Origin: Bacteroidota bacterium
GTDB taxonomy: Bacteria > Bacteroidota > Ignavibacteria > Ignavibacteriales > Ignavibacteriaceae
Length of the DNA stretch: 64,000 nucleotides
Direction: 5' to 3'
Assembly: GCA_022564295.1 (NCBI GenBank)
Contig: JADFLR010000007.1
Location: 62,001-126,000 of the forward strand
Shown here: positions 18,884 to 29,177 of the stretch, one piece after another
How positions within the stretch are numbered: position 1 is the first letter of the stretch
How the letters are laid out: each line of letters begins with the position of its first letter
Translations under genes and position numbers: made by a program
Notes under the pieces: model-generated
The model's input: the letters and a program-made list of their open reading frames with translations, nothing else
The model's database searches: none
Told to the model about the DNA's origin: nothing

Positions 18884-21800
18884 TTGCTCTTCAGAAAAGA
18901 CCCTAAAATAAAACGATCACTTTTCCGAAAAATTGTGAACGGCTTTATTTATTTTGGAATTGGTATAATTGCTGCGCTTTTGATGCTTTTTGCTTTTTCT
19001 CAAACTTCGACATTCCGTGATTGGCTTCGGGAAAAAGTTGTTACAACAGTAAACGGTTCTATAAACGGTGAACTATCAATTGAAAGTATAGACGGCACTG
19101 TTTTTACTGCTTTAATTCTTAACAACACTGTTTTAGTGCAGGGGCGCGATACTTTACTCTATGCTGAGAAAATTGAATTACGTACAAGTCCCCTCAAAAT
19201 TCTTTTCAAAACTATCTACTTCCGAAAAATTGAACTAACAAATGCTAATATCTATTTCCTAAAAGATGAAGCGGGTGAGTTTAATATTTCAAAGCTCACA
19301 AAACCATCGGAGGAGGAGGAAATAGAAGACTCTGTTTCTTCAGAGTTCACATTTAAAATACAGGTTGCCGATTTCTCCTTAAATAATGTTGATCTCAATC
19401 TTCAATCTTTCGAGAATAAAAACAGTGCGGAAGTTTATGATACTCTTTATACTGATGACCTAAGACTAAAGAATATCAACCTTTCACTAAATGCATTCGC
19501 TGATTTCTCAAGCAAAGAAATACGACTGAGTATAAATAATTTTTCGGTTAAACCTAATTTGCGCGGTTTTGTAGTGGAAAATCTTACGGGTGATTTTTTG
19601 ATTAACAACGATGAAGTAATTGTAAGTGGACTGAATCTAAAAACTAAGCGTTCAAATATTTCGTTAAATGTTTCGGTTAAGAATTTTCCGGTATTGGGCG
19701 GCGATATACAAATCGAAAAAGTCCCCTTTCGCTTAGATTTATTTGCTGATGAATTTAATTTTGATGACCTGGCAAATTTTGTACCTGCAATTGAGTTACT
19801 TGAGGGTTCGATAAAAACAAATATTCGCATCCGCGGAACTCTTGATGAACTTAATATACAAAACCTTGATATTGCGATTAACAAAACACGATTACGGGGA
19901 AGAGGAAATGTTAAAAATGTTTTGGATGGTGCACAAATGCTGATTGATGTAAATTTCTCGGAAAGTTATATCCATTCGGCTGATCCCGATTCGATATTAA
20001 GAACAATAGATATTCCTGTTTATGATGGTTACGGCACAATTAAATTCGACTCTCTATATTTTAAAGGTGAACCGCTGAAGTTTAAAGCCGGAATGCTTGT
20101 AAAAACCGATAGGGGACAGTTTGATGCAATTGTTGCACTGGATTTAACTAAAGATGATATAATTTATGATGCAGTTATGCTAACTCAGAATTTTGATTTG
20201 GCTCCTTTTACAGGTTTATCCACAACTTTGAACAGTCATATTATTGTAAAGGGCAAAGGGACTTCTCCGGATAGTATGGACACTCACATTTCAGTTATTG
20301 GCAACTGGTCTGAAATACAAAACAGAAATTATCAAAAACTAATCTTTGATTTAACGGCATCTGGCGGCGATATTATTTACGATCTTTCATTTAAATCTGA
20401 TACCACTACTGGTGATGTTTCCGGTAAAATTAATTTTACAGATCTTTCTAATCCTGTTTATGAAATTAACGCCTCCTTACGAAATTTTAATATCGCAAAT
20501 CTGATTCCCGGTTCTGAACTGGAAACAAATATTAACATAAATATTACAGCCAGTGGAAATCATTTTGATCCTGATAGTATTGAACTTTTTGCCGTCTTCG
20601 CACTCGATAGTTCTATAGTCGGAGATATTGAATTGAATAATAAAAAAGTAATAGTTGACTTAAGAAATGATTACGAAGGCAGCAGAGTGATAAACGTTGT
20701 TTCAAACCTGGCTGATATAACTTTAAGCGGTCAGTTTTCAATTTTGGATATTGCTTCAGTCATTACGGCTGAAGCAAATCTGATTACTGATTTTATAGAT
20801 CAAAGTATTGAAAAAATCAACCCTTCTGAAACTAATGTGTCTTATGATCAAACCGAACCGGTGTATTTGCCGGAGAATATGGTGGATATTAATTATTCCA
20901 TAGAGTTTAAAGATTTTGAACTCCTTTCTTTATTGCTCGGAAGTATTGACATAGAAATCGATGGTGATATAAGTGGATTCATTAAACGTAACGGCGATTC
21001 ATTGTCAGTTTCCGCTTTGCTGGATGTAAATTATTTTAAATATCTGGAAGCAGGTGAACTTTATTTTATATCGGGTATGAAACTTAACGCGGAAGTAATT
21101 AACGATTTTTCCATTGAATTCCCCTCATCATTTACCTCGAAAATTGACTTATCTGTACACGAAATGTTTCTTAATGAAAAGATTCACGATTTAGATTTTG
21201 CTGCTGAAATAAATCATCATGATGTAACGTTAGATTTCAGCGGGCAGTTAGATAATTATCTTACAACTCAGCTTAATGGCAGTATCGTTTTAAATGATAA
21301 CATTGCCAGTTTGCTGCTTGATTCTTTAATTATTACGTACAACAATTTTGATTTATGGAATAAAAATAAAATTAATATTACATATTCAAATGAGCAATTT
21401 ATTTTTAATGAATTTACCATGACTCATAATCCGGGAGATATTGAAATAAACGGATTGTTTTCCCTCACTAATGATCAAAACCTCTCGCTGCATATTAAAA
21501 ATCTGTCCGGAGAAGATGTGAGTCGCGATGTATTTAAAGTACCTCCCGAAACAGGTTTTAATTCAAATATTGATCTAACAGCTTTTTGGCAGGGTACTGC
21601 TGTTTCACCATTGTTAAATATGAATTTAAATGTGGATGATATTAGTATAAAGAAAAGGAAAATAGGTACGCTTATTACCTCATTGATTTATGATAACAGC
21701 GGATTGAATGTCGATCTTAATTTTTTAGATACTCTTTATAATATTAAAAACCCAAAACTTAAAATTGAAGGAGTACTTCCAATTGATCTTTCATTGCAAC

Positions 21801-23371
21801 AATCAGAACTAAGAGAATACGGTAAAAAATTACATCTTTCGCTGGAAGCGAATGATTTTGAGTTGGTTACATTATCCGGTTTAATTCCATTTATTAAAGA
21901 TTTAAAAGGAGAATTGATTGGTGAAATAAATATTGATGGAACAATGGAAGATTTGAATATTTCAGGTAATGCAGCAATACATGATGTTTCCTTTACGGCA
22001 GAACTAAATAATATAAAATATGAAGCGTTTGCTAGTGTTTTACTTGAGAATGATGACATTATAATAGACAGCTTATATCTTAAAAATACCGAAGGCACAA
22101 ATGGCGGAGGCACGATTGTAGGTGGAGGAAAAATCACACATAAAAATTTAGAAGTTGGAAAAATGATTTTTACTGCTGAGGGAAAGTTAAAAGTTTTAGC
22201 AAAAGAAACCCGGGCTGCAAATCCAACTATTTATGGCGATCTATCAATCACTACCCACGGCAATATGGTTTATATTTATGATGATAATGAAAATTCCTTC
22301 AGTGCAGAGTTATTAATTAATAAAGGTGCCGAAGTAACTATTACGCCGGCTCGTTCCGGATTCTCCACCTCATCCGAAAGATTTATTTACCAGTATAAAA
22401 CATATTTATCAACTTATGGTGATAATGCTTTGATTGATAGTTTAATTGTTCTCAGCGACTTAATAAGCAAGCGAAGGGGAACAAAACCTTCTCGTCCGAA
22501 TAATCTTAACCTTCGAATAAAAATTGATGTTGAAGATGAAGTAAAAATTGTTTTTGTGCTTTCACCCGAGTTCAAACAAAATCTTACTGCTTACCTTGCC
22601 GGGAATTTTGAATATTCAATAGTTGACAATAATCCAGTTGCAAGAGGAGAATTGAACTTACTCGAAGGTTCAAAGTTAGAATTTATCAAACCTTTCGAAG
22701 CATTGGGCTCTGTTAAATTTTTCGATGAGATTGATAATCCTTATTTAGATGTAACTGCTTCCTATCACGATTATTACTTAACATCTGATACGGTTGGAGT
22801 AACCAGCGGTGAGAAGGAAGTTGAAATCAGAATACAGCTTGAAGGTCCATTAAATGAGATGAACAAGAATTTCATTCAGCAGGAAGGAAATATTAGCGTT
22901 TATATTCGAGATAATAATCTGGCTGATTACCAGCTTGATGCAACCAAAACTTCTTCGGATGCAATAATGTTTATCATAGTTGGTAAGTTTACGGATGATG
23001 CGACAAATCAGGATAGAAATGTTGCTGCTTCAACAGCCGCATCTTTTGCCGGTTCGTTGGTCGGCAGTTTCCTGAATCAAAAATTTGGAAATTATATTAG
23101 GAGTGTACGTTTTCAGAAAGTTGGTTCGGAAACAAAATTCAGCTTAATTGGTAAAGCAGATATATCTAGTTTGGAGTTCCGTTATGAATTTGGCGGTACT
23201 TCACAGGTATTTCAGGATTTAAGCCGCGCGAATGTTAAAATTGAAACTTCGCCAATCACACCTTTGAGAAATTTAATATTAAGATTTCAAAGAAGAGAGC
23301 CATTACAAGGTAACTCAACCTACGGAGAAATGATCGATGAGTTCGGAATAAAATACAGGTTTGATTTTTAA
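18884..23371 (+). CDS. tamB: TamB-like translocation and assembly module protein (DUF490 C-terminus)
   Basis: A very long periplasm-spanning protein (1495 residues) of the TamB/AsmA-like family, anchored by one N-terminal membrane helix (FIYFGIGIIAALLMLFAFS, about residues 24-42). These proteins form a hydrophobic-groove bridge between membranes and are linked to autotransporter assembly and phospholipid movement. The body is repetitive beta-strand sequence; the DUF490 region in the last ~400 residues includes IKIDVEDEVKIVFVLSPEFK, DYQLDATKTSSDAIMFIIVGKF and SLLGKADISSLEF-like strands, ending RYEFGGT...GIKYRFDF. Start is TTG at 18884, with AGGTTAAG upstream. No canonical TamA is next to it; the Omp85-like protein at 25481 is two genes downstream. 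Confidence 0.88.
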   Translation: MLFRKDPKIKRSLFRKIVNGFIYFGIGIIAALLMLFAFSQTSTFRDWLREKVVTTVNGSINGELSIESIDGTVFTALILNNTVLVQGRDTLLYAEKIELRTSPLKILFKTIYFRKIELTNANIYFLKDEAGEFNISKLTKPSEEEEIEDSVSSEFTFKIQVADFSLNNVDLNLQSFENKNSAEVYDTLYTDDLRLKNINLSLNAFADFSSKEIRLSINNFSVKPNLRGFVVENLTGDFLINNDEVIVSGLNLKTKRSNISLNVSVKNFPVLGGDIQIEKVPFRLDLFADEFNFDDLANFVPAIELLEGSIKTNIRIRGTLDELNIQNLDIAINKTRLRGRGNVKNVLDGAQMLIDVNFSESYIHSADPDSILRTIDIPVYDGYGTIKFDSLYFKGEPLKFKAGMLVKTDRGQFDAIVALDLTKDDIIYDAVMLTQNFDLAPFTGLSTTLNSHIIVKGKGTSPDSMDTHISVIGNWSEIQNRNYQKLIFDLTASGGDIIYDLSFKSDTTTGDVSGKINFTDLSNPVYEINASLRNFNIANLIPGSELETNININITASGNHFDPDSIELFAVFALDSSIVGDIELNNKKVIVDLRNDYEGSRVINVVSNLADITLSGQFSILDIASVITAEANLITDFIDQSIEKINPSETNVSYDQTEPVYLPENMVDINYSIEFKDFELLSLLLGSIDIEIDGDISGFIKRNGDSLSVSALLDVNYFKYLEAGELYFISGMKLNAEVINDFSIEFPSSFTSKIDLSVHEMFLNEKIHDLDFAAEINHHDVTLDFSGQLDNYLTTQLNGSIVLNDNIASLLLDSLIITYNNFDLWNKNKINITYSNEQFIFNEFTMTHNPGDIEINGLFSLTNDQNLSLHIKNLSGEDVSRDVFKVPPETGFNSNIDLTAFWQGTAVSPLLNMNLNVDDISIKKRKIGTLITSLIYDNSGLNVDLNFLDTLYNIKNPKLKIEGVLPIDLSLQQSELREYGKKLHLSLEANDFELVTLSGLIPFIKDLKGELIGEINIDGTMEDLNISGNAAIHDVSFTAELNNIKYEAFASVLLENDDIIIDSLYLKNTEGTNGGGTIVGGGKITHKNLEVGKMIFTAEGKLKVLAKETRAANPTIYGDLSITTHGNMVYIYDDNENSFSAELLINKGAEVTITPARSGFSTSSERFIYQYKTYLSTYGDNALIDSLIVLSDLISKRRGTKPSRPNNLNLRIKIDVEDEVKIVFVLSPEFKQNLTAYLAGNFEYSIVDNNPVARGELNLLEGSKLEFIKPFEALGSVKFFDEIDNPYLDVTASYHDYYLTSDTVGVTSGEKEVEIRIQLEGPLNEMNKNFIQQEGNISVYIRDNNLADYQLDATKTSSDAIMFIIVGKFTDDATNQDRNVAASTAASFAGSLVGSFLNQKFGNYIRSVRFQKVGSETKFSLIGKADISSLEFRYEFGGTSQVFQDLSRANVKIETSPITPLRNLILRFQRREPLQGNSTYGEMIDEFGIKYRFDF

Positions 23372-25467
23372 TGAAAAGAAGAATAAAGAACTTTTTTGAG
23401 AGAAATCCCCGCACAGCATTTAAAACAAAAGCAATTTCAAAACTGTTTAAAATAAAAAACGAAGAACAGTACAATCTTTTAAAAATCACTCTTCATAAAT
23501 TGCTTGAAGAAGAATACCTTTCAAAAAAAGGTAAACGATATCAATTATACACAATGCCGGATACTAATAAACTATTTGGCACACTGCAGCTTCATCAGGA
23601 TGGTTACGGATTTGTAACTTCTAATAAGAAAAATCTCGGAGATATTTTTGTAGCAGAAAGAAATATTGGACCTGCATTCGATGGAGACAAAGTTGAAGTG
23701 GTTCTGTTTGCCAAACAAAAAGGGAAAAACCTTGAAGGACAAATAATAAAAGTAATTGAAAGGAAAAGTAATGAAATAATAGGAACGCTGCACAAATCAA
23801 AATCGTTTTATTTTGTTAATCCTGATGACTACCGAATTCACCGCGATATTTATATCGATAAAATAAATTTGAAAAATGCAAAAGAAAATGATAAAGTTAT
23901 TGTTGGAAACATAGAGTGGGAAAAATCAATGCTCAATCCCGAAGGAGTAATAATTGAAGTTTTAGGTGAAGAAGGTTCTTCGGATGCAGAACTTGCAGCT
24001 ATTGCACGGGAGTTCAATCTGCTGAATAAATTTCCTGCTAAAGTCCTAAAAGAAACGAAAGCAATTGAACTTGTCAATTCTCAGCAGGAACTTAAAAACA
24101 GGTTAGATCTGAGAAAAGAAAATATATTCACGATCGATCCTGTTGATGCAAAGGATTTCGATGATGCATTATCAGTCGAGCAATTAGATAATGGAAACCT
24201 TAAAATCGGTGTTCATATTGCAGATGTTAGCTATTATGTAAAAAAAGATGCTGCATTGGATAAGCATGCCTTATTGCGGGGTAATAGTGTTTATCTTGTT
24301 GGTAAAGTAATTCCAATGCTGCCGGAAAAACTTTCGAACGGAGTTTGTTCTCTTGTGCCAAATGAAGATAGGTTTACATTCTCGGTTATATTTGAGATAA
24401 CAAAACGCGCAAAAATAATTAACCACAATATTGTTAAAACAATTATCAACAGTAAAAGAAGATTTACTTATGAGGAAGTTCAAGAAATAATTGAAACAAA
24501 TGAAGGAGATTTTTCTGAAGAGATAATTCTGCTGAATAATTTAGCACGCACCTTGCGCAAATTAAGAATAAAAACCGGTAGTATCGAATTCTTCACACCG
24601 GAAATAAAATTTGAGCTTGACGAATGTGGAAAACCTTTAGCTATAACCAGCAAAGTGCTTAAAGAAAGTAATATGCTTGTGGAAGAGTTTATGCTTCTGG
24701 CAAATAAAACTGTTGCAAAACACTTAACTCAACATAAGAAATCGGCAAGAAAACCATTTATTTACAGAGTGCACGATAAACCTGAACGTGAAAGAATTGA
24801 AGAATTTGCCAGGTTTGTAAAATCTCTCGGTTATACATTCAATCTTAATTCTTTATCCTCTTCGGCTGAAATACAGAGTGTAATATCACAGGTAAAAAAC
24901 ACAGAGGAAGAAACAGTAGTAAATGAATTGGCAATTCGTTCCATGGCTAAAGCCGTATATTCAGCAAAAAATTTGGGACATTTTGGTTTGGGCTTCAGAT
25001 TCTACACTCATTTTACATCACCTATCCGCAGATATTCTGATTTAGTAGTTCATCGTCTTGTACATTCTTACACCAAAAATAAAGGCGGGGCGATTTACTC
25101 CCTTGAACAAATCGATAAAATTAGCGATCATATTTCTGCTTGTGAAAAAAATGCTGTAGAAGCTGAAAGAAAATCTATAAAGATGAAACAAATTGACTAC
25201 TTAAAGAATCATATAGGTGAAGAATTTAATGCAGTTGTTTCAGGTGTTATTAATTATGGGATTTTTGTTAAAATTATAGATAATTTAGCTGAAGGCTTGA
25301 TTAAGGTAAAAGATTTGGAGGGAGATTTTTACGTTTATGATGACAAAAAATATTCGTTAATTGGACAGCATTCTAAAAAAAGATTTAGATTAGGAGATAA
25401 ATTATTGGTAAAACTTGTACGAGTTGACTTAGATAAATTAGAGTTGGATTTTACAACAACAAATTAA
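23371..25467 (+). CDS. rnr: Ribonuclease R (RNB-family 3'-5' exoribonuclease)
   Basis: Degrades structured RNA from the 3' end. 698 residues: an N-terminal winged-helix-like part (about 1-60), cold-shock-type RNA-binding domains (GTLQLHQDGYGFVTSNKK, about 70-230), the RNB catalytic domain with the magnesium Asp cluster IDPVDAKDFDDALSVEQ (about residues 252-268), HFTSPIRRYSDLVVHRLVHS with the conserved Arg pair, and a C-terminal S1 domain (FNAVVSGVINYGIFVKI). Starts at the A of a TAATG overlap with tamB, so it is likely translated from the same transcript. The Lys-rich tail of E. coli RNase R is absent. Confidence 0.95.
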   Translation: MKRRIKNFFERNPRTAFKTKAISKLFKIKNEEQYNLLKITLHKLLEEEYLSKKGKRYQLYTMPDTNKLFGTLQLHQDGYGFVTSNKKNLGDIFVAERNIGPAFDGDKVEVVLFAKQKGKNLEGQIIKVIERKSNEIIGTLHKSKSFYFVNPDDYRIHRDIYIDKINLKNAKENDKVIVGNIEWEKSMLNPEGVIIEVLGEEGSSDAELAAIAREFNLLNKFPAKVLKETKAIELVNSQQELKNRLDLRKENIFTIDPVDAKDFDDALSVEQLDNGNLKIGVHIADVSYYVKKDAALDKHALLRGNSVYLVGKVIPMLPEKLSNGVCSLVPNEDRFTFSVIFEITKRAKIINHNIVKTIINSKRRFTYEEVQEIIETNEGDFSEEIILLNNLARTLRKLRIKTGSIEFFTPEIKFELDECGKPLAITSKVLKESNMLVEEFMLLANKTVAKHLTQHKKSARKPFIYRVHDKPERERIEEFARFVKSLGYTFNLNSLSSSAEIQSVISQVKNTEEETVVNELAIRSMAKAVYSAKNLGHFGLGFRFYTHFTSPIRRYSDLVVHRLVHSYTKNKGGAIYSLEQIDKISDHISACEKNAVEAERKSIKMKQIDYLKNHIGEEFNAVVSGVINYGIFVKIIDNLAEGLIKVKDLEGDFYVYDDKKYSLIGQHSKKRFRLGDKLLVKLVRVDLDKLELDFTTTN

Positions 25468-25480
25468 GCTCGGATAAATT

Positions 25481-28400
25481 ATGTTGAAAAAAATATTATA
25501 TCTCTTGACTGTTATAATTTTATTTCAGACGAATTCTTTCTCTCAATTCGGTCAGAATAAAGTACAATATAAAACATTCGATTGGTACTACATACAAACC
25601 AATCATTTTGATATATACTTTGACGAGCAGGGTGATGCGCTTGCGGAATTTACTGCATACGCTGCTGAAGATGCCCTTGAAAAAATTCTGGATAGTTTCA
25701 ATTATAATATAAATAACAGAATAACCATTATCGTTTACAACTCGCAGAATGATTTTCAGGAAACAAACGTTACCGATTCTTATCTTAGTGAAGGCATTCA
25801 GGGGTTCACAGAATTATTCAAGAACAGAGTAGTTGTTCAATTTACCGGTTCATACAAAGCATTACGGCATCTCATCCATCACGAACTATCACACGCTGTT
25901 ATTAATGATATGTTTTACGGTGGTTCTCTGCAAAATATTATTTCAAATAACATAACTCTTCAGCTACCACTTTGGTTTAATGAAGGATTAGCAGAGTATC
26001 AAGCTCTAGGTTGGAATATTGAGGAAGATATGTTTATTCGAGATGCTGCCATTGGTGAGTATTTGCCGGATGTATCACAATTAACTGGTTTCTTTGCTTA
26101 TCGCGGCGGTCAGGCAGTGTTCTATTATATTGCAAAAAAATACGGTAAGGAAAAGATTGGCGAACTTATCCACAAACTAAAAGGTGTTGGTAATATAAAT
26201 GAGGCATTCAAACAAACATTGGGTTTATCGATAAAAGAATTTAATGAGCGCTGGAGGAAGGATATTAAGCGAACGTATTGGCCCGATATTGAAGTAATGT
26301 TTGATCCCGATGAATATGCAAAAAGATTGACTGATCCTGAAGAAGATGATGGATATTATAATACAGGACCGGCACTTTCTCCTAAGGGTGATAAAGTTGC
26401 TTTTATAACAAATCGTGATTTCTTTTTTAGTTTATACCTGATGGATGCTCATACCGGCGAAATTATAAAAGAGCTTGCTGAAGGTAACATTGCTCCCGAT
26501 TTCGAGGAACTTAATATAATCGCTCCCGGCTTAACCTGGTCTCCCGATGGAAAAACACTTGCAATATCTGCATTAAGCCATGGTTACGATTTAATATATT
26601 TATTAGATGTTGAGAATGAAGAGTTTACAACAATCTCGCTTGATCTTGATGCGATTAACGGCTTAAGCTGGTCATGGGATGGAAAGTCTTTGGCTTTCGT
26701 AGGTCAAACACCCCGTCAATCGGACATTTATGTATATAACCTCGAAACTGAAGAACTTAAAAATCTTACAGATGATATTTTCAGCGATAGTGACCCTGAA
26801 TGGAACCATAAGGGAGATGAAATATATTTTATATCCGATCGCAGTAATTATTTAACAAAGGATTCCGTTCCCGAAGGGTTTAAGATTAATAAACACAATT
26901 ATAAACAAACCGATATTTATGTTGTTAATGTTAACACATTAAAAGTCGGACGAATAACTGATCTCCCCAACAGTGATGAATCATTTCCGGTTGTTAGCGA
27001 AGACGATAAAGAAATACTGTTCATTTCGGATATGAGCGGCATTAAAAATATTTATAAGAAAAGGATTGTATTTTCAAGATCGGATGAAAACATCAGCAGT
27101 ATAACAGAAGTTAAATCTGTCCCTGTTACAAATTCACAAAGCGGATTGTATCATCTTTCGGCTTCTCAGGATGGTAAAAAAATAGTTTTCACTTCCTTAT
27201 ATAACAGGTCGTACAATATCTTTTTAATGAACAATCCATTCGAATATGATTTAGAGCTTGATTCATTGCCCCTTACAAAATTCAGGAAAGGACTTTTTGA
27301 TATCTCAAGATCAACTGAAGTTGTTTCGCAGCATAAAGATGAAGAACAAACAGATGAATCGGAAACAGATATAAATGTCGATTCACCTTTCTTTACGGGA
27401 AATGTTATTGATACTTCAAGTGTTTACGGCGATTCAATTCAAGTTGATTACGGCAATTATGTTTTTGGTGGAAAGAATGAAATTAATAAACCGGCGAAAG
27501 ACAGTGCAAACATTGCGTTTAATCCAACAGATAACCTGGATGAGGACGGCAACTTTTTAGTTAATAAATATAAAGTCACATTTGGTCCCGATCTTATATA
27601 CGCAAATGCGGGTTATAATACTCTTTACGGATTTGTCGGTACCACGGTCATCAGTTTTAGTGACGTTCTTGGTAATCATAGGTTAATAGGAATAACAGGT
27701 TTACAAATTGATTTAAAAAACAGTGATTATGGTTTGGCTTACTTCTATCTTGCTAAAAGAATTAATTGGGGAATCCAGGGTTTCCACACAGCCAGGTTCA
27801 TCAATCTTCTGAGAGGAAATCGTGTAGAACTTATCAGGTACCGGAACTTTGGTCTTGTAGGTACAGCAAGTTATCCTCTCAATCGTTTTTACAGGTTCGA
27901 GTTGGGAGTTAGCTGGCTAAACATTAAAAGTGAGAATTTAGTTACTATCGCTGAAGAGCCGGAAAGTGTTTCGCTTGTTGTCCCCTCGATAAGTTTTGTT
28001 CACGATAATATTTTGTGGGGATATACGGCTCCCATAGAAGGAACACGTTATAGAGTTGATGTTCTCGGAAATCTTGGATTTGATGATCCGAAATTAAGTT
28101 TTGTTTCTCTTTTAGGTGATTACAGGACCTACTTTAGATTTTTCACAGATCATTCTTTAGCATTAAGATTTTCCGGCGGATTCTCAGACGGAAATAATCC
28201 ACAGCGATTTTTTATAGGAGGAATAGATAATTGGATCAACCGCTCGTATGCAACTACCGAAGTTCCAATTGAATCAGTTTCAGATTTTGCTTTTCTTTCT
28301 GCTGCTCTACCACTAAGAGGTTATAATTATGCTGAACAGATTGGAACAAGATATGCGCTAATGAATATTGAATTAAGATTTCCTCTTATCAGGTATCTTG

Positions 28401-28669
28401 TTACAGGAGGTCTTCCCATTTTGTTAAGTAATGTCCAGGGCGTTGCATTTATTGATATTGGAACCGCCTGGAGTAAAAACAGCGAACTTAGTTTGTTCAA
28501 AAGAGATAGATTCGGCAATCTTGTTACAGATGATTTGCTGGTGGGAACAGGTGTTGGTGCTAGAGTTTTCTTCCTTTACTTTTTATTAAGATTTGATATG
28601 GCATGGGCTTATAATATTGAAGGTTTTTCAAGTCCCAAATTCTATTTCTCCATAGGCGCAGATTTTTAA
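25481..28669 (+). CDS. Gluzincin peptidase / TolB-like propeller / Omp85-like barrel fusion protein
   Basis: A 1062-residue protein with a signal peptide (ILYLLTVIILFQTNSFS). Residues 134-138 are HELSH, a zinc HExxH motif, followed 30 residues later by WFNEGLAEY with Glu168 as a likely third ligand; this matches the peptidase-MA-like gluzincin pattern. Residues about 295-600 contain six PD40-type blades (LSPKGDKVAFITNR, TWSPDGKTLAIS, SWSWDGKSLAFVG, EWNHKGDEIYFISDRS, VVSEDDKEILFISDMS, SASQDGKKIVFTS). Residues about 690-1062 look like an outer-membrane barrel with an LRGY motif at 945-948 (PLRGYNYAEQIGTRYALMNI), the loop-6 signature of Omp85 proteins, and a Phe at the end. POTRA domains are not visible. 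Database records may call relatives TolB or a peptidase. Function unproven. Confidence 0.7.
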   Translation: MLKKILYLLTVIILFQTNSFSQFGQNKVQYKTFDWYYIQTNHFDIYFDEQGDALAEFTAYAAEDALEKILDSFNYNINNRITIIVYNSQNDFQETNVTDSYLSEGIQGFTELFKNRVVVQFTGSYKALRHLIHHELSHAVINDMFYGGSLQNIISNNITLQLPLWFNEGLAEYQALGWNIEEDMFIRDAAIGEYLPDVSQLTGFFAYRGGQAVFYYIAKKYGKEKIGELIHKLKGVGNINEAFKQTLGLSIKEFNERWRKDIKRTYWPDIEVMFDPDEYAKRLTDPEEDDGYYNTGPALSPKGDKVAFITNRDFFFSLYLMDAHTGEIIKELAEGNIAPDFEELNIIAPGLTWSPDGKTLAISALSHGYDLIYLLDVENEEFTTISLDLDAINGLSWSWDGKSLAFVGQTPRQSDIYVYNLETEELKNLTDDIFSDSDPEWNHKGDEIYFISDRSNYLTKDSVPEGFKINKHNYKQTDIYVVNVNTLKVGRITDLPNSDESFPVVSEDDKEILFISDMSGIKNIYKKRIVFSRSDENISSITEVKSVPVTNSQSGLYHLSASQDGKKIVFTSLYNRSYNIFLMNNPFEYDLELDSLPLTKFRKGLFDISRSTEVVSQHKDEEQTDESETDINVDSPFFTGNVIDTSSVYGDSIQVDYGNYVFGGKNEINKPAKDSANIAFNPTDNLDEDGNFLVNKYKVTFGPDLIYANAGYNTLYGFVGTTVISFSDVLGNHRLIGITGLQIDLKNSDYGLAYFYLAKRINWGIQGFHTARFINLLRGNRVELIRYRNFGLVGTASYPLNRFYRFELGVSWLNIKSENLVTIAEEPESVSLVVPSISFVHDNILWGYTAPIEGTRYRVDVLGNLGFDDPKLSFVSLLGDYRTYFRFFTDHSLALRFSGGFSDGNNPQRFFIGGIDNWINRSYATTEVPIESVSDFAFLSAALPLRGYNYAEQIGTRYALMNIELRFPLIRYLVTGGLPILLSNVQGVAFIDIGTAWSKNSELSLFKRDRFGNLVTDDLLVGTGVGARVFFLYFLLRFDMAWAYNIEGFSSPKFYFSIGADF

Positions 28670-28696
28670 TCTAGTAACTTATCGGATATCAAAAAC

Positions 28697-28732
28697 AAAG
28701 CCCGCAATATTTTTTATATCACGGGCTTTTTT
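28697..28732. terminator. Bidirectional rho-independent terminator
   Basis: Stem AAAGCCCG (28697-28704) with CGGGCTTT (28722-28729), loop of 17 bases, flanked by A-rich 5' and T-rich 3' sides so it can end transcripts from both sides. It sits between the converging genes 25481-28669 and 28759-29037. Confidence 0.8.
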
Positions 28733-28758
28733 ATTATGCCAAATCAATTTTAAAAATA

Positions 28759-29037
28759 TTACTTAGGGGATTTCTCAGACGTATCTTTTGTCTTTTTCGG
28801 TGCTTCGGTAACAGTAGAAGTTTTTTTATCACTTTTTTGATTAGAGTCATTCGAAGAATTTTTATAATCAGTTTGATAAAATCCGCTTCCTTTAAAAATC
28901 GGACCTGCCCCTGCGCCAATAAGTCTTTTTACTTTGCCGCCACATTTCGGGCAGCTTGATAAATGTTTCTCGGTCATATATTGGAACACTTCAAAGTTGT
29001 TCCCGCAACTTAGACATCTGTAGTCGTATGTGGGCAT
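28759..29037 (-). CDS. FmdB-type zinc ribbon protein
   Basis: A 92-residue protein that opens MPTYDYRCLSCGNNFEVFQYM and has paired C-x2-C at residues 8/11 and 29/32 (CPKCGGKVKRLIG), the usual single zinc ribbon of the FmdB/CxxC-CxxC-SSSS family. The following GPIFKGSGFYQTDYKN is the family's conserved linker, and the last 35 residues are Lys/Ser/Thr rich and likely disordered. Members are called putative regulators but a defined biochemical role is lacking. Transcribed toward the terminator at 28697. Confidence 0.8.
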   Translation of the reverse strand: MPTYDYRCLSCGNNFEVFQYMTEKHLSSCPKCGGKVKRLIGAGAGPIFKGSGFYQTDYKNSSNDSNQKSDKKTSTVTEAPKKTKDTSEKSPK

Positions 29038-29177
29038 AATAAATTCCTAACTTTTTTATTAATCGGGCGAAAAACTAACAAGAACTTCTTAATAATTCCA
29101 TAAATGTGATTCACAACATATAAAATGGATTCAAAAATACTCTTATATTAACTGTACAAATATTTCAATTTTCTTAC

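Noticed and set aside
19447-19884. 145-residue open frame on the minus strand
   Set aside because: Antisense to tamB with no ribosome site and Ser/Phe-rich composition; a shadow frame.
25481-28669. Calling this gene tolB
   Set aside because: Propeller repeats alone would suggest TolB, but the peptidase motif and the barrel are not part of TolB, and no tol-pal genes are nearby.
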